Of a stretch of 64,000 nt of DNA, positions 31,523 through 44,700 are shown in pieces. Within the stretch, counting starts at the first letter, position 1, and every line of letters starts with the position of its first letter. Origin of the DNA: Cycas panzhihuaensis (Eukaryota; Cycadophyta); the NCBI GenBank assembly GCA_023213395.1, contig CM041465.1, positions 23,684,001 through 23,748,000 on the forward strand. The letters run 5' to 3'. The translations under genes and the position numbers were made by a program. Under the pieces are notes generated by a model. That model was given only the letters and a program-made list of their open reading frames with translations, was not told the DNA's origin and ran no database searches.

Positions 31523-34500
31523 TGGAATCACATCTATAGGATGGTAACCATACTTGGTTAGGATGAGGTTAATCAATGGAGGGCTCTAGAACACAGAGTC
31601 AATATGGAAAGTGTGATAAATCACCCGCATAGGGCATCTGTGCATCAGAATGTAGGTTTAAGACCCACAAATAGCACACAACTCCTCTTTGGGTAACTTG
31701 ATTTTGGTTCTGAGGGTAGCAAGAGTGAGGGATATCTTCAGTTTCCTAAGTAACCTTAAGAAGTAAGTCCTCTCACCCTTGGATGGCTGAAAAGGAGAGG
31801 CAAGACTGAATGAGGGAATGAATCCTCGCATAAAATAGGATCGATATGAATGGGATGCATTTCGATGAGTGATATAGAAGGTGCACACTTGTAATAATGG
31901 AGTTGGACAACCACCTCACGTGTGGGACTGGTCCAAGGAAAAGGATGTTAAGGCTACCTAACTGGTGTAGGTGTGACTAGATTGGAGGAGAATGTACTAG
32001 AGGAAAAATCCTCTTTAGGCTAGCCCACCTAAAGTGAGTTTGAGGGGGGTTAGAGGTAATGGCGAAAGAGGCTTCCACCGTCTTATGTGTGAAGGGTTTG
32101 ACATTCTATATATGATGGTGAAGTGATATGTAACTAGTTGTGTTTATTGCAAACAAGAGACAAAAAACCATAAAGAATAGTAACTACGCTTTCATTTACT
32201 TTTAAATGCAAAACCTCACTATCTTTTCACTTTTAATAGGAGAAAAGGGAGCAAACGGGGCAAGTCAATCAAGTGTAAACGTGTATTCAAAAGATGTAAG
32301 GCCTAAAGGAAATGCATGCGATCAAGCAAGAAAGCAGAAGGGTAAGGTTCCTACCTCATGCTCTTTCCTAAAAGTGTAAGTATAACATGCATATGCAAGT
32401 AGTAAATGCAAACTTGTTTCTTTTTTCCTTTTCCTTTTATGTTTCACCTATGCAAACAAATAAGCTTAAGACAAAAGGAAAAAAGAGTTTGAAGAGAAAA
32501 GAATGGTGTACTTGGAATACTGCATGGCTGAATAAGGATGCTCTCTTATACTGCACTCACTCTCCTTTTCCTTTCCCACATGTGGGCAGCATAGAGCAAT
32601 GATGTTGGAGCTTCCTTACCTTCCCCAAACTAAAAGGAAAAGGTAGAAAAAAGGAAAAGAGAAGGACTATTGGAAAGACGGAAATGACAAGGGAAAAGAA
32701 TAAGGGACACGTACCCAAGTTGATGTATTTCTTTCTCCTCCTCATGTAATGTAGTGAAACCTATGATTAAAGAGTACTCCCCCCTTTCCCAAGGGGCTGC
32801 TAGGATGCCAAGTATATATGTGTATGCAAAGTGCACGAAATGATGCAAGTAAAATACTTAAATACAAGTAAACTTTTAGCTAAGAAACAATCTCTAATCT
32901 GCTTAATGCAAGCAAGACAAGATAAAAGGATAGGGATGGTTAGCCTTGGAATGGTTAACCTTCTAATGCACACACCTCCACGCTATCCAATCACATAAAC
33001 AATAGATCTGGATAGTCTAATAATAGTGAAAAGTGAGGGGGATAGGTTGCACAAAGGTTGTAAATGTTGCTGATGTTGCAAAGGCTGCAATGTACAACAT
33101 TTACAACTTAAAACTAAGCCAACACCCAAAAGTGACATATGGTACGACTAAGGGCTAGAAACTCTACCCATGCAAGGCACCCAAGGATGGAACTAGTGTA
33201 GTAAGGGACTACGTATATTGATACCAACAATGGCCTCTCTTCAAAGAGCTCTTTGGTAGCCCAAGGGAGGCATAAAAGAGGAAGAGGAAAAGGGGAGAAA
33301 GGGGTTTCCCTTAAGGAGCAAGTTTTGTTGGGTGCAGAACGTACCTTATCTCCTTTCTCTCACCCTTGTAGGACCTCTTCTCATAGCCTCCTTGGAGAAA
33401 CTAGAAGAAAGTAGGAAGGTAGGGAGGGCAGACAAGGAGAAATAGAGGGGATGCCTCCTATACTTGATGGAAAAAACTGAGAAAAGAAAGATATGTAGGG
33501 TATTCTAATCTATTTTAGGGGAACTAAAAGGAATAAAATGAAATATAAATGGAATAGTACCTACTATAGGCAGATTGGTAGTAGATTTACCTGAGAAAAT
33601 GGTAGAGGAAGGTAATCCTATAAAGTTATAGGTGGAATCCTATATAGGTTATGAAACCTGAAGAAGAACTTAGTGAAACCTAATGCTTGTATATGGAAGT
33701 GAGTCTTGGAGCATGCCCTTGCTTAGAGAAGCTTTGTCTGAGGCCTACTACCATAGATCTGAGCTACGGAGGGCAGATCTCATACTAGGACACAGGTATG
33801 CTAGATTTTGTAGGGTGCTCCTACAGAAAATCACCTATGAGAGTCTAAGAGGAGAGGGGAAAAGATGGAGGAAGAGAGGGAAATGAAGTCTTTTTTGGGT
33901 TTTATACCTAACCCTAGCTCAATTGGGCAATTAGGATTAGGCTAGGACTTAGGATATCACTTAGCCACGTGGTAATTTTATGATAATTGTAAAATTTTCC
34001 ATAGTGGATTTAAAAAAATTATTTATAATAGTCACCATGTGGCAAACTTCATGGTAGTGTAAGCTTTATCATGGTACAGTGACATTCATCGCAGTGTAGT
34101 GGTAGAATGAAAAAACATAATTAGAAAAGGGAATTAGGAGTTGTAAAGGAAAGGTACCCCAAGATTAGGAGGGCCTAACCCTCTGTCCAGGTGGCTAGGA
34201 ACAGTCATAAGGAGGAGATGACCTACACCAGATGGGGTACTAGAGAGATAAGGTTCCCAAGAAACTGGCAAATGGATAGGAAGATACTAATCACATTTGG
34301 CGAGGTGCTAAGAGTTGTGATGTGGAAGTGCAGGTGTAAATAAATGGCGTAGGCTAGTTGGTACTTAGGATAATATAGAGGTATATTGGTGGGATGTGGA
34401 GTGACATTAGGATACATGTCTCATGGTCATCATATTCTAGAATAACGTCAGGTAATATGATCAAGAAACAAATGCAAGATGATCACTCAAATGCATCAAT

Positions 34501-34628
34501 CAGTCATGTAGTAAAAAATAGATGCTTCAATTTACCTTTCTGGAGAAGTGACAAAGGTAAAGGATAGAAGCATACCTATACTTACCTGAATCAACTCGCC
34601 AAAACCCATTCTCGGTAGCTGAGAAACA
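31523..34628 (-). repeat. 5' LTR of copy D
   Basis: 3106 bp from TGTTTC at 34628 to CA at 31523-31524 (minus strand). It is homologous along its length to the LTRs of B and A, carries the TAAACTT palindrome at 34043-34068, and contains no gene. Its partner LTR lies outside the window. Confidence 0.82.
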
Positions 34629-35082
34629 GAAGGGTATTAGTCTTTATTGATCAAGAATAAAATATTTATACATGCAATTGCCATAAAGTTCTCAAAATAG
34701 CAATAACCAATAAATGCCTCCTTACAATGCGATGCGATATAATATAATATGATACAATTACCCTAAAATAGGTTACATAAGAAGGTACATTAATTAAAAC
34801 TATTAGATCTTTATCCTTTTGATGAATGACTTAGATTCTCTTTATAATTGAGTAGGTTTTTAGCCCTAACTTTTTGCTTTAGAGGCTACCACCCCTAAAA
34901 CCCCTACTTTCACATTGGGGGGGGGGGGGGGGGGGGGTTCTGGCAGCCCCTCATAACCCCCTAGCTAAGGGGGCTCCCCACCCTCTACCTTGGATCCCCT
35001 TGAAGAAAGTTTGTGGGAAAAACCATACTAAAACATGTCCAAAATAGTAACCTTCCTTATGCATTGTTGTTACATATCAACA
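34629..35082 (-). mobile_element. S2, truncated LTR of the S family
   Basis: On the minus strand it begins TGTTG at 35082 and resembles solo LTR S1: CATGTTTT near the start, CCCCCTTAGCTAGGGGG hairpin, AGAGAATC, and AATAAAGA near 34642-34648. It stops at 34629 because copy D inserted there, so the rest should lie left of D outside the window. It sits in copy C; the adjacent CTACA (35083-35087) is the expected TSD. Confidence 0.72.
34917..34937 (+). repeat. G21 homopolymer
   Basis: Twenty-one consecutive G (C on the sense strand of S2). At the matching place S1 has only short C and G runs. Length may also reflect sequencing slippage. Confidence 0.9.
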
Positions 35083-35578
35083 CTACATATATGGTGTTCC
35101 CTTCCTTGAAGTGGAAGGGAGCTTAGTCAATAATCAGATGGGGAGGAGTTGCTAGTTTGTTGTTCTTAACTAACAATGATCTAATAGGCAAGAACTTCCA
35201 GAAACCAAGCCTATGATGTCTAAAAGGTAAATTAGGCTTAATCCATTCTACGTATTCCAGCAAGGCCTCATCATTCTGAAAGTAATCTATCCCATAGATA
35301 GTCTTGCTGAGAGGAGCTTGGGAAGCAAGTAGGGGAACAACAATCTCGTAGTAATTAAATAAATAAATTCAATAGTAGGAGGACTCTTCCAAAGTGTTAG
35401 AGTGCATCCTCCTATGATACTATACCCCCACTTAGGAGAGGGATCATTGATTGGGGTATATATCGTAAACAATAGACTTGTCATAAGAAAATAGGGACTT
35501 AACATCCTCATCATCTTTAGAGGACAATAAGGATTGGGGTGCTTTTAAAGTAGAATGCTCATAAGTGGGTTAGGGGTC
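35083..35578 (-). mobile_element. TatG copy C, protease-RT spacer fragment
   Basis: It aligns in order with D at about 27855-28350, including the block corresponding to the HFKEGNAMCM region near 35095-35130 and the conserved spacer around 35270. It is left of copy B and continues at 60230 once B is removed. No intact reading frame is left. Confidence 0.75.
35574..35578 (+). repeat. Left target-site duplication of copy B
   Basis: GGGTC, repeated exactly at 60230-60234. Confidence 0.88.
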
Positions 35579-38342
35579 TAAAATCACATCTATGGGATGG
35601 TAACTATACTCAATAGGGGTTAGGGTAGTCAATGATGAAATCTGAAATATAAGTATGATCCTACAAGTGGAAGAAAACACCACACAGGGCATATGTGTAT
35701 TGGAACGCAGGTTCAAGACACACGAATGGCGTACAACTTCCTCGAAGTAGCTTAACTCTTTCATTTGGTGGGTGAGATATGAGTGAGGTATCTTAAATAG
35801 TCCCAAGAGGTGAGGTCCCCCCACCCTTGGATGGCCGAAAAGAAAAAGGAAGACCCACATGGGAGAAAGGTCCCTTATGAGCAAGGAACGTGACATAAGT
35901 ACGGAAAGCACATATGGATGATAAAAGAGTGTATAATAGGTGCAAGTGGGATACCCTAGGTCAACAAAGCTAGGGTTGGCCTAAAGGAAGAGAAGGAGTG
36001 TGACAAAAGAGGAATCTTTACTGTGATGCAAAGAAGAGAGGCATAAACCTTGGCAAGAGCGAGGAAGGTTACGTGTGTGCCGGTTGAGGATGTGAAGTGT
36101 AGAGGTAGTGGTAGCAAAAGTGATGTGGTGTATACTTTCAAAGAAAGAAAGGATACAAACTACACACACACACACACTCTCTCTCTCTCTTTTTATCAAT
36201 GAAATCTTAAGGGAAAGAACTTTTCATATACACACAAGCATACATGCTAACATGATGATGCATCACCAAGGGGATATTTATGATTCAGTGAGAAGAGGAA
36301 AGGGGGGAGTGTAATCCCTAAGATGCACCTTTCCTAAGAAAGCACTCATGCAATGTATGGATGCAAGATGAACACGTGCAATCAAATTATTATCTTTCTC
36401 CTTTATGTGGTTTGTCATGGAAGAATAAATGTCTAATGGCAACAAGAAAGGGAAGAGCTAGGCAAGAGGGTATCATGTATACCCAGAATGTCGCGCGACT
36501 GGAAGAGAACTTTTGCTCGTGCATCGATTATGTCTTCCAACCCTTGCTCAATACATAGTCGTTGGTGGGGCAGAGATGGAGTGGGCCTTCCTTACCTTCC
36601 CCTTGGGGCTTCCTTACCTTCCTCATGTAAAGAGAGAAACCAAAAAGGAAAGGAAAAAGAGGAAATAATTAAGCAAGAAAGCAGAAAAGTGATAAAGAAA
36701 AGGAAGAGGGTAAGGGTTTATCTAGATTGAGGTGTTTCCTTCTCCTCACAAGTATTGCCGCATAACCTACACCCACAAGGATCTTCACCCTCCCAAGAGG
36801 AGCTTCAAAGAAGCAAAATAGATATATATATAATAATATAAAGACAAGCATTGAAATATAGTGTGTAATATTAGTCAATCCACCACAAAGAACAACTCTA
36901 CAAAGCCCTAAAGAAAGTACCAACGCATGTCAAGCAAAGAGGAGGTTAGCCTCGAATTGTCTAACCCTCCTACCAACGCACCTCCACGCTGCCCCAAGAT
37001 GTAGCGAATAATAAATCATAACAGCCTATGAGCAAAATATAGAAAGGGAAATAAATGTTGTAAGGATTATAGAAATCACCTACGTTGCAAGAATGCTATA
37101 GGCAATAAATCACAATATAAACTATGACAAAGCCAAAAAGAGTACTAGGCACTACTAAGGGTTGAAAGAGAGGCCCAAAAGAGGGATGTGCAGGCCTAAG
37201 ATCGGTGCAACAAGTGTTGCATACATTGAAACCTAGGGCAAGCTCAATCTCTAAGGCTCCTGAATGGCCCAAGGAAGGCATGGATGAAGGAGAGGAATGA
37301 GGAGCAGGGGGTTGCCCTTTAGGAGAAAGCTTAGTGGGTACAGATCCCACCTTGCTTCTACCCACACCTTGTTGACCCTCTCCCATAGCCTTCTTAGAGA
37401 AAACTAGGGGAGGTTGAGAGATGACTCAGATATAAGAAACAGAAAATAGAAATAATGGCTCTTTCATGTAGCAAAACATAAAGAAATGATTTATATGCCT
37501 AAAGGTCTTACGTTTGCAAAGAAAACTCAAAGTAGAAGGTGGGAAAAGGAATGGGATACCTACTGGGCTATGTGAGGAGTAGGTCTTCCCCTGTAGACAA
37601 CAAAAAGTAGTAGGTTGGAGGAGCTTATAGGCTTTCTCTGAGTTACAGGAGGAGTATGCATGCTAAAGACTGAGAAAATAGCATGGAGGCCACACATGGG
37701 AGTGGGTCAATGCTTAGAGGCACTGATGGAGGAGCTTGTTGCCACAGAAGAGCACTACAATAGGCTAATCTCAAGCTGGAGCAATAGAAACTTAGGTATG
37801 GATGGGATTCTACAAAGAGTTATAGTGAGGAAAAGAGGAAGAAGTTATTGGAGAGAGTTGTTAGAGATGTAAAATGAAGTTATTTTTTAGATTTATACCT
37901 ACCCTAACCCTAATTGAGTGATTAGGGTTAGGTTGGGGTTGATTTGGCGACTAATCCATGTGGTAGTTCTGCAAAAAGGGCGAGAATTACCACGGTGGAT
38001 TAAAAAAATAATGTGAAATAGTTGCACTATAGTAAACTTCATGGTACCACTAAGTTTATTGTGGCACGAGACCAGAATGCCATGAAAATAATGGTGAGGG
38101 TCTTGGGAGTCCTAAATGAAGATGTTTTAGGTCTAGGAGGGGCTAAACCTCTTATCCAGGTGGCTGGGGACAGTCTAAAAGAATATGTTGGCTAGATTGA
38201 GTAGGACATCAAGAGGTGAGATTCTCAGAAATACTATTAAATGGCACAAAATACTCATGACAAAAGCGTGAATGGATCACATGAGTTGGTCGTAGCTCGA
38301 GGTGACATGGAGGTGATGCAGAGGGTTGTAGGGTTCCATGGG

Positions 38343-38347
38343 GACAC
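38343..38347 (+). repeat. Left target-site duplication of E2
   Basis: GACAC, repeated at 45866-45870. The unoccupied sister LTR reads GGGACGCCTGCC near 60001-60012. Confidence 0.95.
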
Positions 38348-38644
38348 TGAAAAGGGTTAATGACATAAGGTCATTACATTAGTTGATTATTTCGAAAAAG
38401 GGTCTTAAGTGAACTTTAAATTAGATCACTTAAGTGAAATGCACTTTCATGTGCATTATGTGTAATTTCATTTCACCTAACTCAAATGCTCCCTCTCTCA
38501 ATATAAAAGTAAACCTCAATGGAGGAGATTCATTCTTACCTCCCCATTTTATGAGAGCTACTTTCTTTCTCTCAAGTCTCTCTTGCTCCCATGTTTGCCT
38601 TTGTGTTTAGTGCATGGAGATGAAGGATAGATCCACTCTTTTCA
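38348..38644 (+). repeat. 5' LTR of E2
   Basis: 297 bp. A TATAAAAG box at 38502-38509 is the likely promoter. The four differences from the 3' LTR are one C/G transversion and three transitions. Confidence 0.96.
38502..38509 (+). promoter_or_regulatory. TATA box of E2 5' LTR
   Basis: TATAAAAG about 135 bases before the LTR end, identical in the 3' LTR (45723-45730). Confidence 0.65.
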
Positions 38645-38646
38645 TG

Positions 38647-38659
38647 TGGTATCGTGAGC
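38647..38659 (+). other. Primer-binding site of E2
   Basis: TGGTATCGTGAGC, two bases after the LTR, resembles the tRNA-iMet site TGGTATCAGAGC. Confidence 0.75.
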
Positions 38660-40666
38660 TTGCTTCCTTCATATTCCCCACTTGCACTTGCAATGGAGCC
38701 ATCACTTCCTTCTCCCCCACAATCCATGTGGTGAAGGAGATTGTGAAAGTGAATTTAGAAATATTTTGAAGTTATTATGATAGCATATTTTGTATTGTTT
38801 GATTTTCCTTTCTCTTTTGCAGGTTTGTAAGCATAATACAAGGAGTTGTAAGGCCCAAGGATTCCAATCCTTTGCTGGCCATTCATGCTATCTCATTCTT
38901 CTTTTTCTTTTCCCTTTTTTCTATTTAACAAGGGAAATCTTTGTCGAAAATTTTCTAGCATTTAGAAGAATGATTGTAAGGGGAGTTTTTACCCTTTTTT
39001 TTTAAAGAATTTTGAGCCATTTAAAATATCTATCATTGTATGCTCTCACCTTGCCCATATTGGGATCCTGGTGATCAAAATTTGATGGAAATTTCGTATG
39101 GTATCATGTGTTAATGAGATATTAGTAAGCTGAAATTTCTGTAGAAATATAATTTGATTACTGAATTTTATAGGTCTTCAAAATCTTCTACAAATATCTA
39201 ATTGAAGTGATTCTAATTGTCAAAGATGGGGCTCTGAGTCTACTTTCCAGCACAAAAATCGGCACCTAATTTGGATGTCGTATGAGGAAGTTATTGCTGT
39301 TTTAGTGAACAACAGTTATTTTTAGTAAGAATTCTAGAAAAATATAATTTCCTAACTTTGCAGGGCTGTCAAAAACTTTCCAGAACTCATTTGGACCTGA
39401 TTCCACTTCCTGAAGATGAATATCTAAGTCTAGTTTGCAGCACAAAAATCAGCACTCTATTTTGACATCATGGGAGAAAGTTATTGCAGATTTAGTGAAG
39501 AGTACTTTTTTTGTATTAACAAAAAAAAAAAAGTGAAGAAAATTTCTTCCTTTTTATAAGGCTTAAAAGCCCATTGTAAAAGTGAGAAAAAAACACTTGG
39601 ATCGGAGCAATATCTGGTGTCCTCACTCACTTATTAGCATTGCATTTTAGTACTCTAAAATCACTTAAAGCAAGCACTCCAAAGACACTTCAAGCAAGCA
39701 CTCCAAGCAAGCATTATTTTCAGTTAAATGTACGTTTGATGCAATTCGATAATCTTTTCACTCTTCCTAAAAGGAACGCATCACGTATGCTATTTTTCGC
39801 CATCTTGTACCTGTTCACATACTCGCCAAGGTTGAGATACCTTGGTTGGAAGAATGCTGTTCCATAAAGGAGGTGTAGGTTTCAAGTTGGGACTGGACTA
39901 AATCAGAATATTGGTGAGGTTTGGTTAGCCATACCATCGTGCCTCAGTCAGGGATCATCCTGATAACTAACTGGGAAAACTAAAACTTTAATACAAGATT
40001 AAAATATACCCAATCCAATATCCATCATAGCCATGGGTATGCACGTACCACTCTTTATAAGAGGTATATAGCTGCTCATTGGTGAACTGGGTGAGGATTG
40101 GGAGTACCTGGGCTCCGTTGTGGCTTGGATTTCATCACCAAGCACGATTATGTATCATGGTGAAGGCTAAATTAATTCTACTAGAAGCCTAGGCATCCCT
40201 TCAACAACCTCAACTACATGTTAGACACAAGTTAGAGGTTATTGGGTTGATTATGCATCCTACATTTGAGTTTCAAGTTGTGTAAACCCAATGATGTCAA
40301 CTTCTACATTGGCCTACAATCTTGTATATTGATCACTTACTTATTTGTAAAAAATGATCCATAGTGTAATCACAATCATAGTGCTTCTCATATTCCTGCT
40401 GCGTCAGGTTAATATTTGCCACAAGTGTTAGTGGCTAATTTTTATCATAGTGCTTCTCATATTCCTGCTGCGTCGGGGTTAATATTTGTCACAAGTGTTG
40501 GTGACTTTTCTCTAAGTTGCTCCCTTCATCTTTGAGCAACCATTCTCACTTCTTCTTCCTTCTTCTACACTACTTCATTACATTTTCCATTTGTAAATAG
40601 TGATCGGTCATTTACTGCCATCACTTTTATAGTCCCTTGTTCATTTCTTTCCGCTAAAAAGACACA
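38660..40666 (+). other. Leader of E2 with internal tandem repeats
   Basis: Two kb of untranslated leader without a supported gene. Two diverged units of about 195 bp lie at roughly 39110-39500, sharing CAGCACAAAAATC-GCAC and AAGTTATTGC-G-TTTAGTGAA. Two units of 69 bp lie at 40376-40508, beginning TCATAGTGCTTCTCATATTC. Confidence 0.7.
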
Positions 40667-41578
40667 ATGTCTTCACAGTTCAAGCAAAATGTGAAGGTCT
40701 ATAGAGAGATCACTTACAACCTACACCACTGTTGCATTTCTGACTACCACCGCTTCATGAGGAGGTGCTCAAACCGCCCCATCAAGTCGTAGCTAAGCCA
40801 ATGGGAACTTGATGATGATAAAATCCGTGCAGGGATACTGCTTGTCACTGATTATTCCCTGCATAATCTCATTGATGAAGCTGTACATGATACAGCATGG
40901 AAAGTTCTTGAAGTTCTTAAGAAGAACTTTGACACTAAATCAGACTTAGAATTTGTTTACTTAGTGCTGAAGATGAACAAATTGAAAATGCAGAAAGGAC
41001 ATGCAAGTGAGACAATCAATCTCCTTCATCAAATTAAGCAAGCCATTGATAAAGATTTTAAAACTCAATGCATTACATGGGCTTTCTTGATTCAGTTATG
41101 TCTCCATATCCCAGATTATAAAAATCTATTGGGGAGTCTTTAATCCAGTGGAACTTTGAAGACCCTAAACTTTGAGGATCTTGCTGATAAGTTCATTAAA
41201 TTTGATAAGACCTTTGATACCAACTTTGCCACTACATCAGATCCAATTGATGCTGCTTTTGAAGTGGAAGAAGATCTTTGTTACACCAAAAATCAAGGTC
41301 AATACTCTCGTAGAGGTGGTAATTCCCGTGGAAGAGGAAGAGGTAGACAACAAGGACAACGTCCTCTTAGTCAACAAGCTCCTCAATTCCAACAAAAACT
41401 GTCTCAAGGCCAAGGCCAAAATAATCAACCTGGACCTAGATCCAGTAATCAAAGACAATCCAGCCAGCCTAATACTTGGACTGGAAATCAAACAATCGTG
41501 TGCCAAAGGTGTAATAGAAGAGGACATTATGCCAAAAATTACAGAACTGCCACCAACAAACTACCAAGTTATCAATAG
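40667..41578 (+). pseudogene. gag: gag of copia E2
   Basis: Starts MSSQFKQNVKVYREITYNLH. The UBN2-like capsid region includes WKVLEVLKKNFDTKSDLEFV and ETINLLHQIKQAIDKDFKTQ. A glycine/arginine/glutamine-rich stretch leads to the knuckle CQRCNRRGHYAKNY, where the fourth ligand is Tyr instead of Cys. One in-frame stop (TAG 40790) and a frameshift near 41150 break it. It would form the particle and bind RNA. Confidence 0.85.
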
Positions 41579-41759
41579 CGCCATGGTACACATAATGTTG
41601 ATAATACTTCTTTTAAAGATGCTTTTGGTGGAACGCAATTTACTCATGCACACCTTCAAAGAATTGGGACCACTTCATCAAATGTTGTTGATAGATCCAC
41701 TAAGTATATTGAGGCTCATTATGGCTTTGCTTATTCACTTTTGCCTTCACCACTTGGAG

Positions 41760-42010
41760 TTGTAAATAGTGCTATCTCAAATACTTCATCGTGGATTATG
41801 GATACTGGAGCAACACAACACATGACTTGTCATCGCTAGTTCTTTCAAGATTTTGACTCTGAAGTTCGTGGTGTTGTACACATGGCTGACAAATCATCTC
41901 AGCCAGTCAAAGGACTTGGAACGCTTACCGAAACTCCTGTGCCTTCCAGTTTTACACTTATTGATGTTTTATATATTCTGCTCTGAGCGTAATCGATCTC
42001 CCTATCCACC
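41760..42010 (+). pseudogene. Protease of copia E2
   Basis: SSWIMDTGATQHMTCHR at about 41788-41838 holds the D-T-G-A active site. A TAG follows at once (41839), and the rest, VRGVVHMADKSSQPVKGLGT-like, is in a shifted frame. The protease would process gag-pol. Confidence 0.8.
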
Positions 42011-42089
42011 CTTATCTCTCATGGATTTGATCTGAGTGTAATTGCAAACAATCAAACTCTCTGTGTCATTCACCCTCCTTCAAATCTTT

Positions 42090-43090
42090 GTGGTTATGAC
42101 CAGAATTCTTGATGGTAAACTTTTTCGCCTAACTAGCTCACCATCCTCTGAAGCCCACTATGTTGATGATGAATTTGTTTTTACCACAACCCCGACTCCT
42201 CAAAAGTTGTCCCAAGCAGCTCTATGGCATGCTCGTATGGGCCATATCAAAATTGATCGCTTAAGAGAACTACAAGACACTCTTCCTGGTTTGCCTAAGT
42301 TCCCCTCTAAGCCCTTTAAATGTGAAGCATGTATTATTGCTAAATCTCAAAGACAACCCTTTCCTCATAGTCAGTGGAAATCTAGCCAACCTTTGCAGCT
42401 TGTACACTCAGATATATATGGTCCTATGCCCATCCCTTCTATCAAATAGAAGTGGTACTATATTACTTTCATTGATGATTTTACCAAGAAAGTATGGGTT
42501 GCTTTTCTTGTAAAGAAAGCTGAAGCTTTTTCTATGTTTCAAGCTTTCAAGGCCCGCATGGAAAATGAATCTGGATTCAAGATCAAAATACTCAGGACTG
42601 ACAATGGTGGTGAGTACACATCCAATGAGTTTGAATCGTACCTACGTCAACATGGAATCAAACATCAGACCACTATTGCAGGTACACCCCAACAAAATGG
42701 AGTTACCGAGCGCATGAACAGGACCATCATGAATATGGCTCGTGCTATGCTGGTATATAAGAATGTCCCTATCTATCTTTGGGCTGAGGCTATCTGGACT
42801 GCTGTGTATTGCATCAACACTGTTAGTCCCTCCAAGCTCGGCCCCTCTCCACATGAAATGTGGTATGGACAAACCCCCTCTATCTCCCACTTCAGAATTT
42901 TTGGCTCTACTTGTTATGCTCATATTTTGTAGGAACATAGAAATAAGCTCCAAGATAGAGCCATCAAAGGCATCTTTGTCAGATACCCTATGGACAAAAA
43001 GGGATACAAGGTTTTTATACCTTCAGAATGCAAAATCATCATCACTAGAGATGTCATCTTTGCAGAGACTGAAGATCAATTACTCTAACT
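42090..43090 (+). pseudogene. Integrase of copia E2
   Basis: The zinc-binding pre-integrase block reads LWHARMGHIKIDRLRELQDT and CEACIIAKSQRQPFPHS. The DDE core has LVHSDIYGPMPIPS (Asp), ILRTDNGGEYTSNEFES (Asp) and TPQQNGVTERMNRT (Glu), all intact. Stops at 42447 and 42930 split it into open pieces of 132-135 codons. A region with SPSEC-type C-terminal sequence follows in another frame. It would insert the cDNA into the genome. Confidence 0.88.
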
Positions 43091-43639
43091 TGACTCTAAG
43101 ACGCCTTCATACTGATTTAATGATGCTACTGAATTTGATGTCCAGATTCCAAAATTTAGGGGGATCTTTGAACAGTTGCTTAAAATCTTGGAATCTGACA
43201 ATAGAGCCTCAGAGGATACAAGCTATGACTCCAATCCAATGTGTACACATCCAACACCATCATTTGTGAATAGCCAAGTTGACAAAGGCAAAGCCATAGC
43301 AGAAGGATCATCTTCTCCAACATCTGTGGCTGGCCCATCTTCTCCAGCATCGTCAACTTCCTCTGTGCCAAATATTTCACATGATCCTTTTCAGGATCAA
43401 AATGAAGATCAAGAGGTTGTGGAAATGAAAACCTCATTCCCAACTCAAGGTTTTCGTGAAGCCTACCAGCTACACAAGGACATGCGACCGAGATGAGGTA
43501 GGCAAAGCGGCACTAGAAGTGCCCATAGAGCAAGGATGCATGAATCACTTTCCATTGAGCTTGAACCAGCAGAACTGCATCTTGCTCTTAATGAAGAGCC
43601 CCTAACATACCAAGAAGTCAGAAGCATGCAGCTTGGAGA

Positions 43640-44700
43640 TATGCCATGAACGAAGAGTATCAATCTCTTATTAAGAACGGTACATGGGAGCTTATTGATC
43701 TACCACTTGGAAGAAAGGTAGTTCAAAATAAATGGGTGTTCAAAAAGAAGTATAGATCATATGGCACCCTAGAAAAACACAAGGCGAGGTTGGTAGCAAA
43801 AGGATTCACGCAAAGGGAAGGTATTGACTACACTGAAATCTTTGCTCCTACAACCAAGTGGCCTATAATCAGAACTCTTATAGCCTTGGCTGTTCAATAG
43901 GGCTGGAAATTCCACCAACTTGATGTTAAGACCACATTTCTCAATGGGGACCTTAAAGAAGAAATTTACATGGCTCAGCCAGAAGGATACGAGATTGATG
44001 GTCAGGAGCATAAAGTTTATAGGCTCAAAAAGTCCTTGTACGGCCTAAAGCAAGCCCCTTGTGCTTGGTTTACCAAGTTATCTGAAAGAATGAGGCAACT
44101 TGGATATGAGGTTTGTGACTATCAAGATATCGATGCAACATTATTCATCAAGTGCCAAAATGATAAAGTCACTTACCTCTTAATCTTTGTGGATGACATG
44201 CTCATAACGGGGAATAGTGAACAGGTAATCAGCCAGCTGAAGAAGGACCTTGCTAAAACTTTTGAATTGTCTGACCTTGGGTTGATGAAATATTACTTGG
44301 GAATTGAAGTAACTCAAAAGGATGGCAAAATCTTTCTCTCCCAAGAAAAATATATCAACGATCTTCTGACAAAGTTTCAGTTGGAAGGTGCTCGACCAGT
44401 GGATACACCTATGGAGCCTAATATTAAGCTCTCAGTTGATGGTGACAATAGGGAGGCAGGCGCAACACTCTATAGGCAACTTGTAGGTAGTCTCATCTAT
44501 ACTACCAACACAAGGCCAGATATTGCATACTCTATCAGCATTCTTGCAAGATTCATGACAAATCCTAAGCAGAATCATTGGCAAGCTACAATACGAGTGT
44601 TGAGGTACCTAAAGACGATTAGCAAATATGGTGCATTGTATGAACCCAATGCGAATTTAAACTTTATGCATACACAAACTCGGACTTTGCGGAGATAAAG
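43640..44700 (+). pseudogene. Reverse transcriptase of copia E2
   Basis: From NEEYQSLIKNGTWELIDLPL through KARLVAKGFTQREGIDYTEI and FHQLDVKTTFLNGDLKEEIY to the catalytic LLIFVDDMLITG, where Phe replaces the usual Tyr and both Asp remain. YRLKKSLYGLKQAPCAWF and RQLVGSLIYTTNTRPDIAYS complete the domain. There is a single stop (TAG 43898) between the two open blocks. It is among the best-preserved enzymes in the window. Confidence 0.92.

Larger units (their letters stand above)
23271..34628 (-). mobile_element. TatG copy D, 5' portion, interrupted by copy A
   Basis: Read leftward from 34628: 5' LTR, tRNA-Arg-like primer site, gag, protease, RT, RNase H, integrase, then the antisense gene up to 23271, where copy A (opposite strand) interrupts it. 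The junction base corresponds to about 49060 in copy B. The rest of D, including the extra RNase H and 3' LTR, should lie left of copy A outside the window. The outer flank at 34629 (GAAGG) is the expected target duplication within S2. Confidence 0.85.

Noticed and set aside
33683-33886. Small + strand frame in the D LTR resembling a host gene fragment
   Set aside because: It lies wholly within LTR sequence shared with copy B, where the frame is not conserved.
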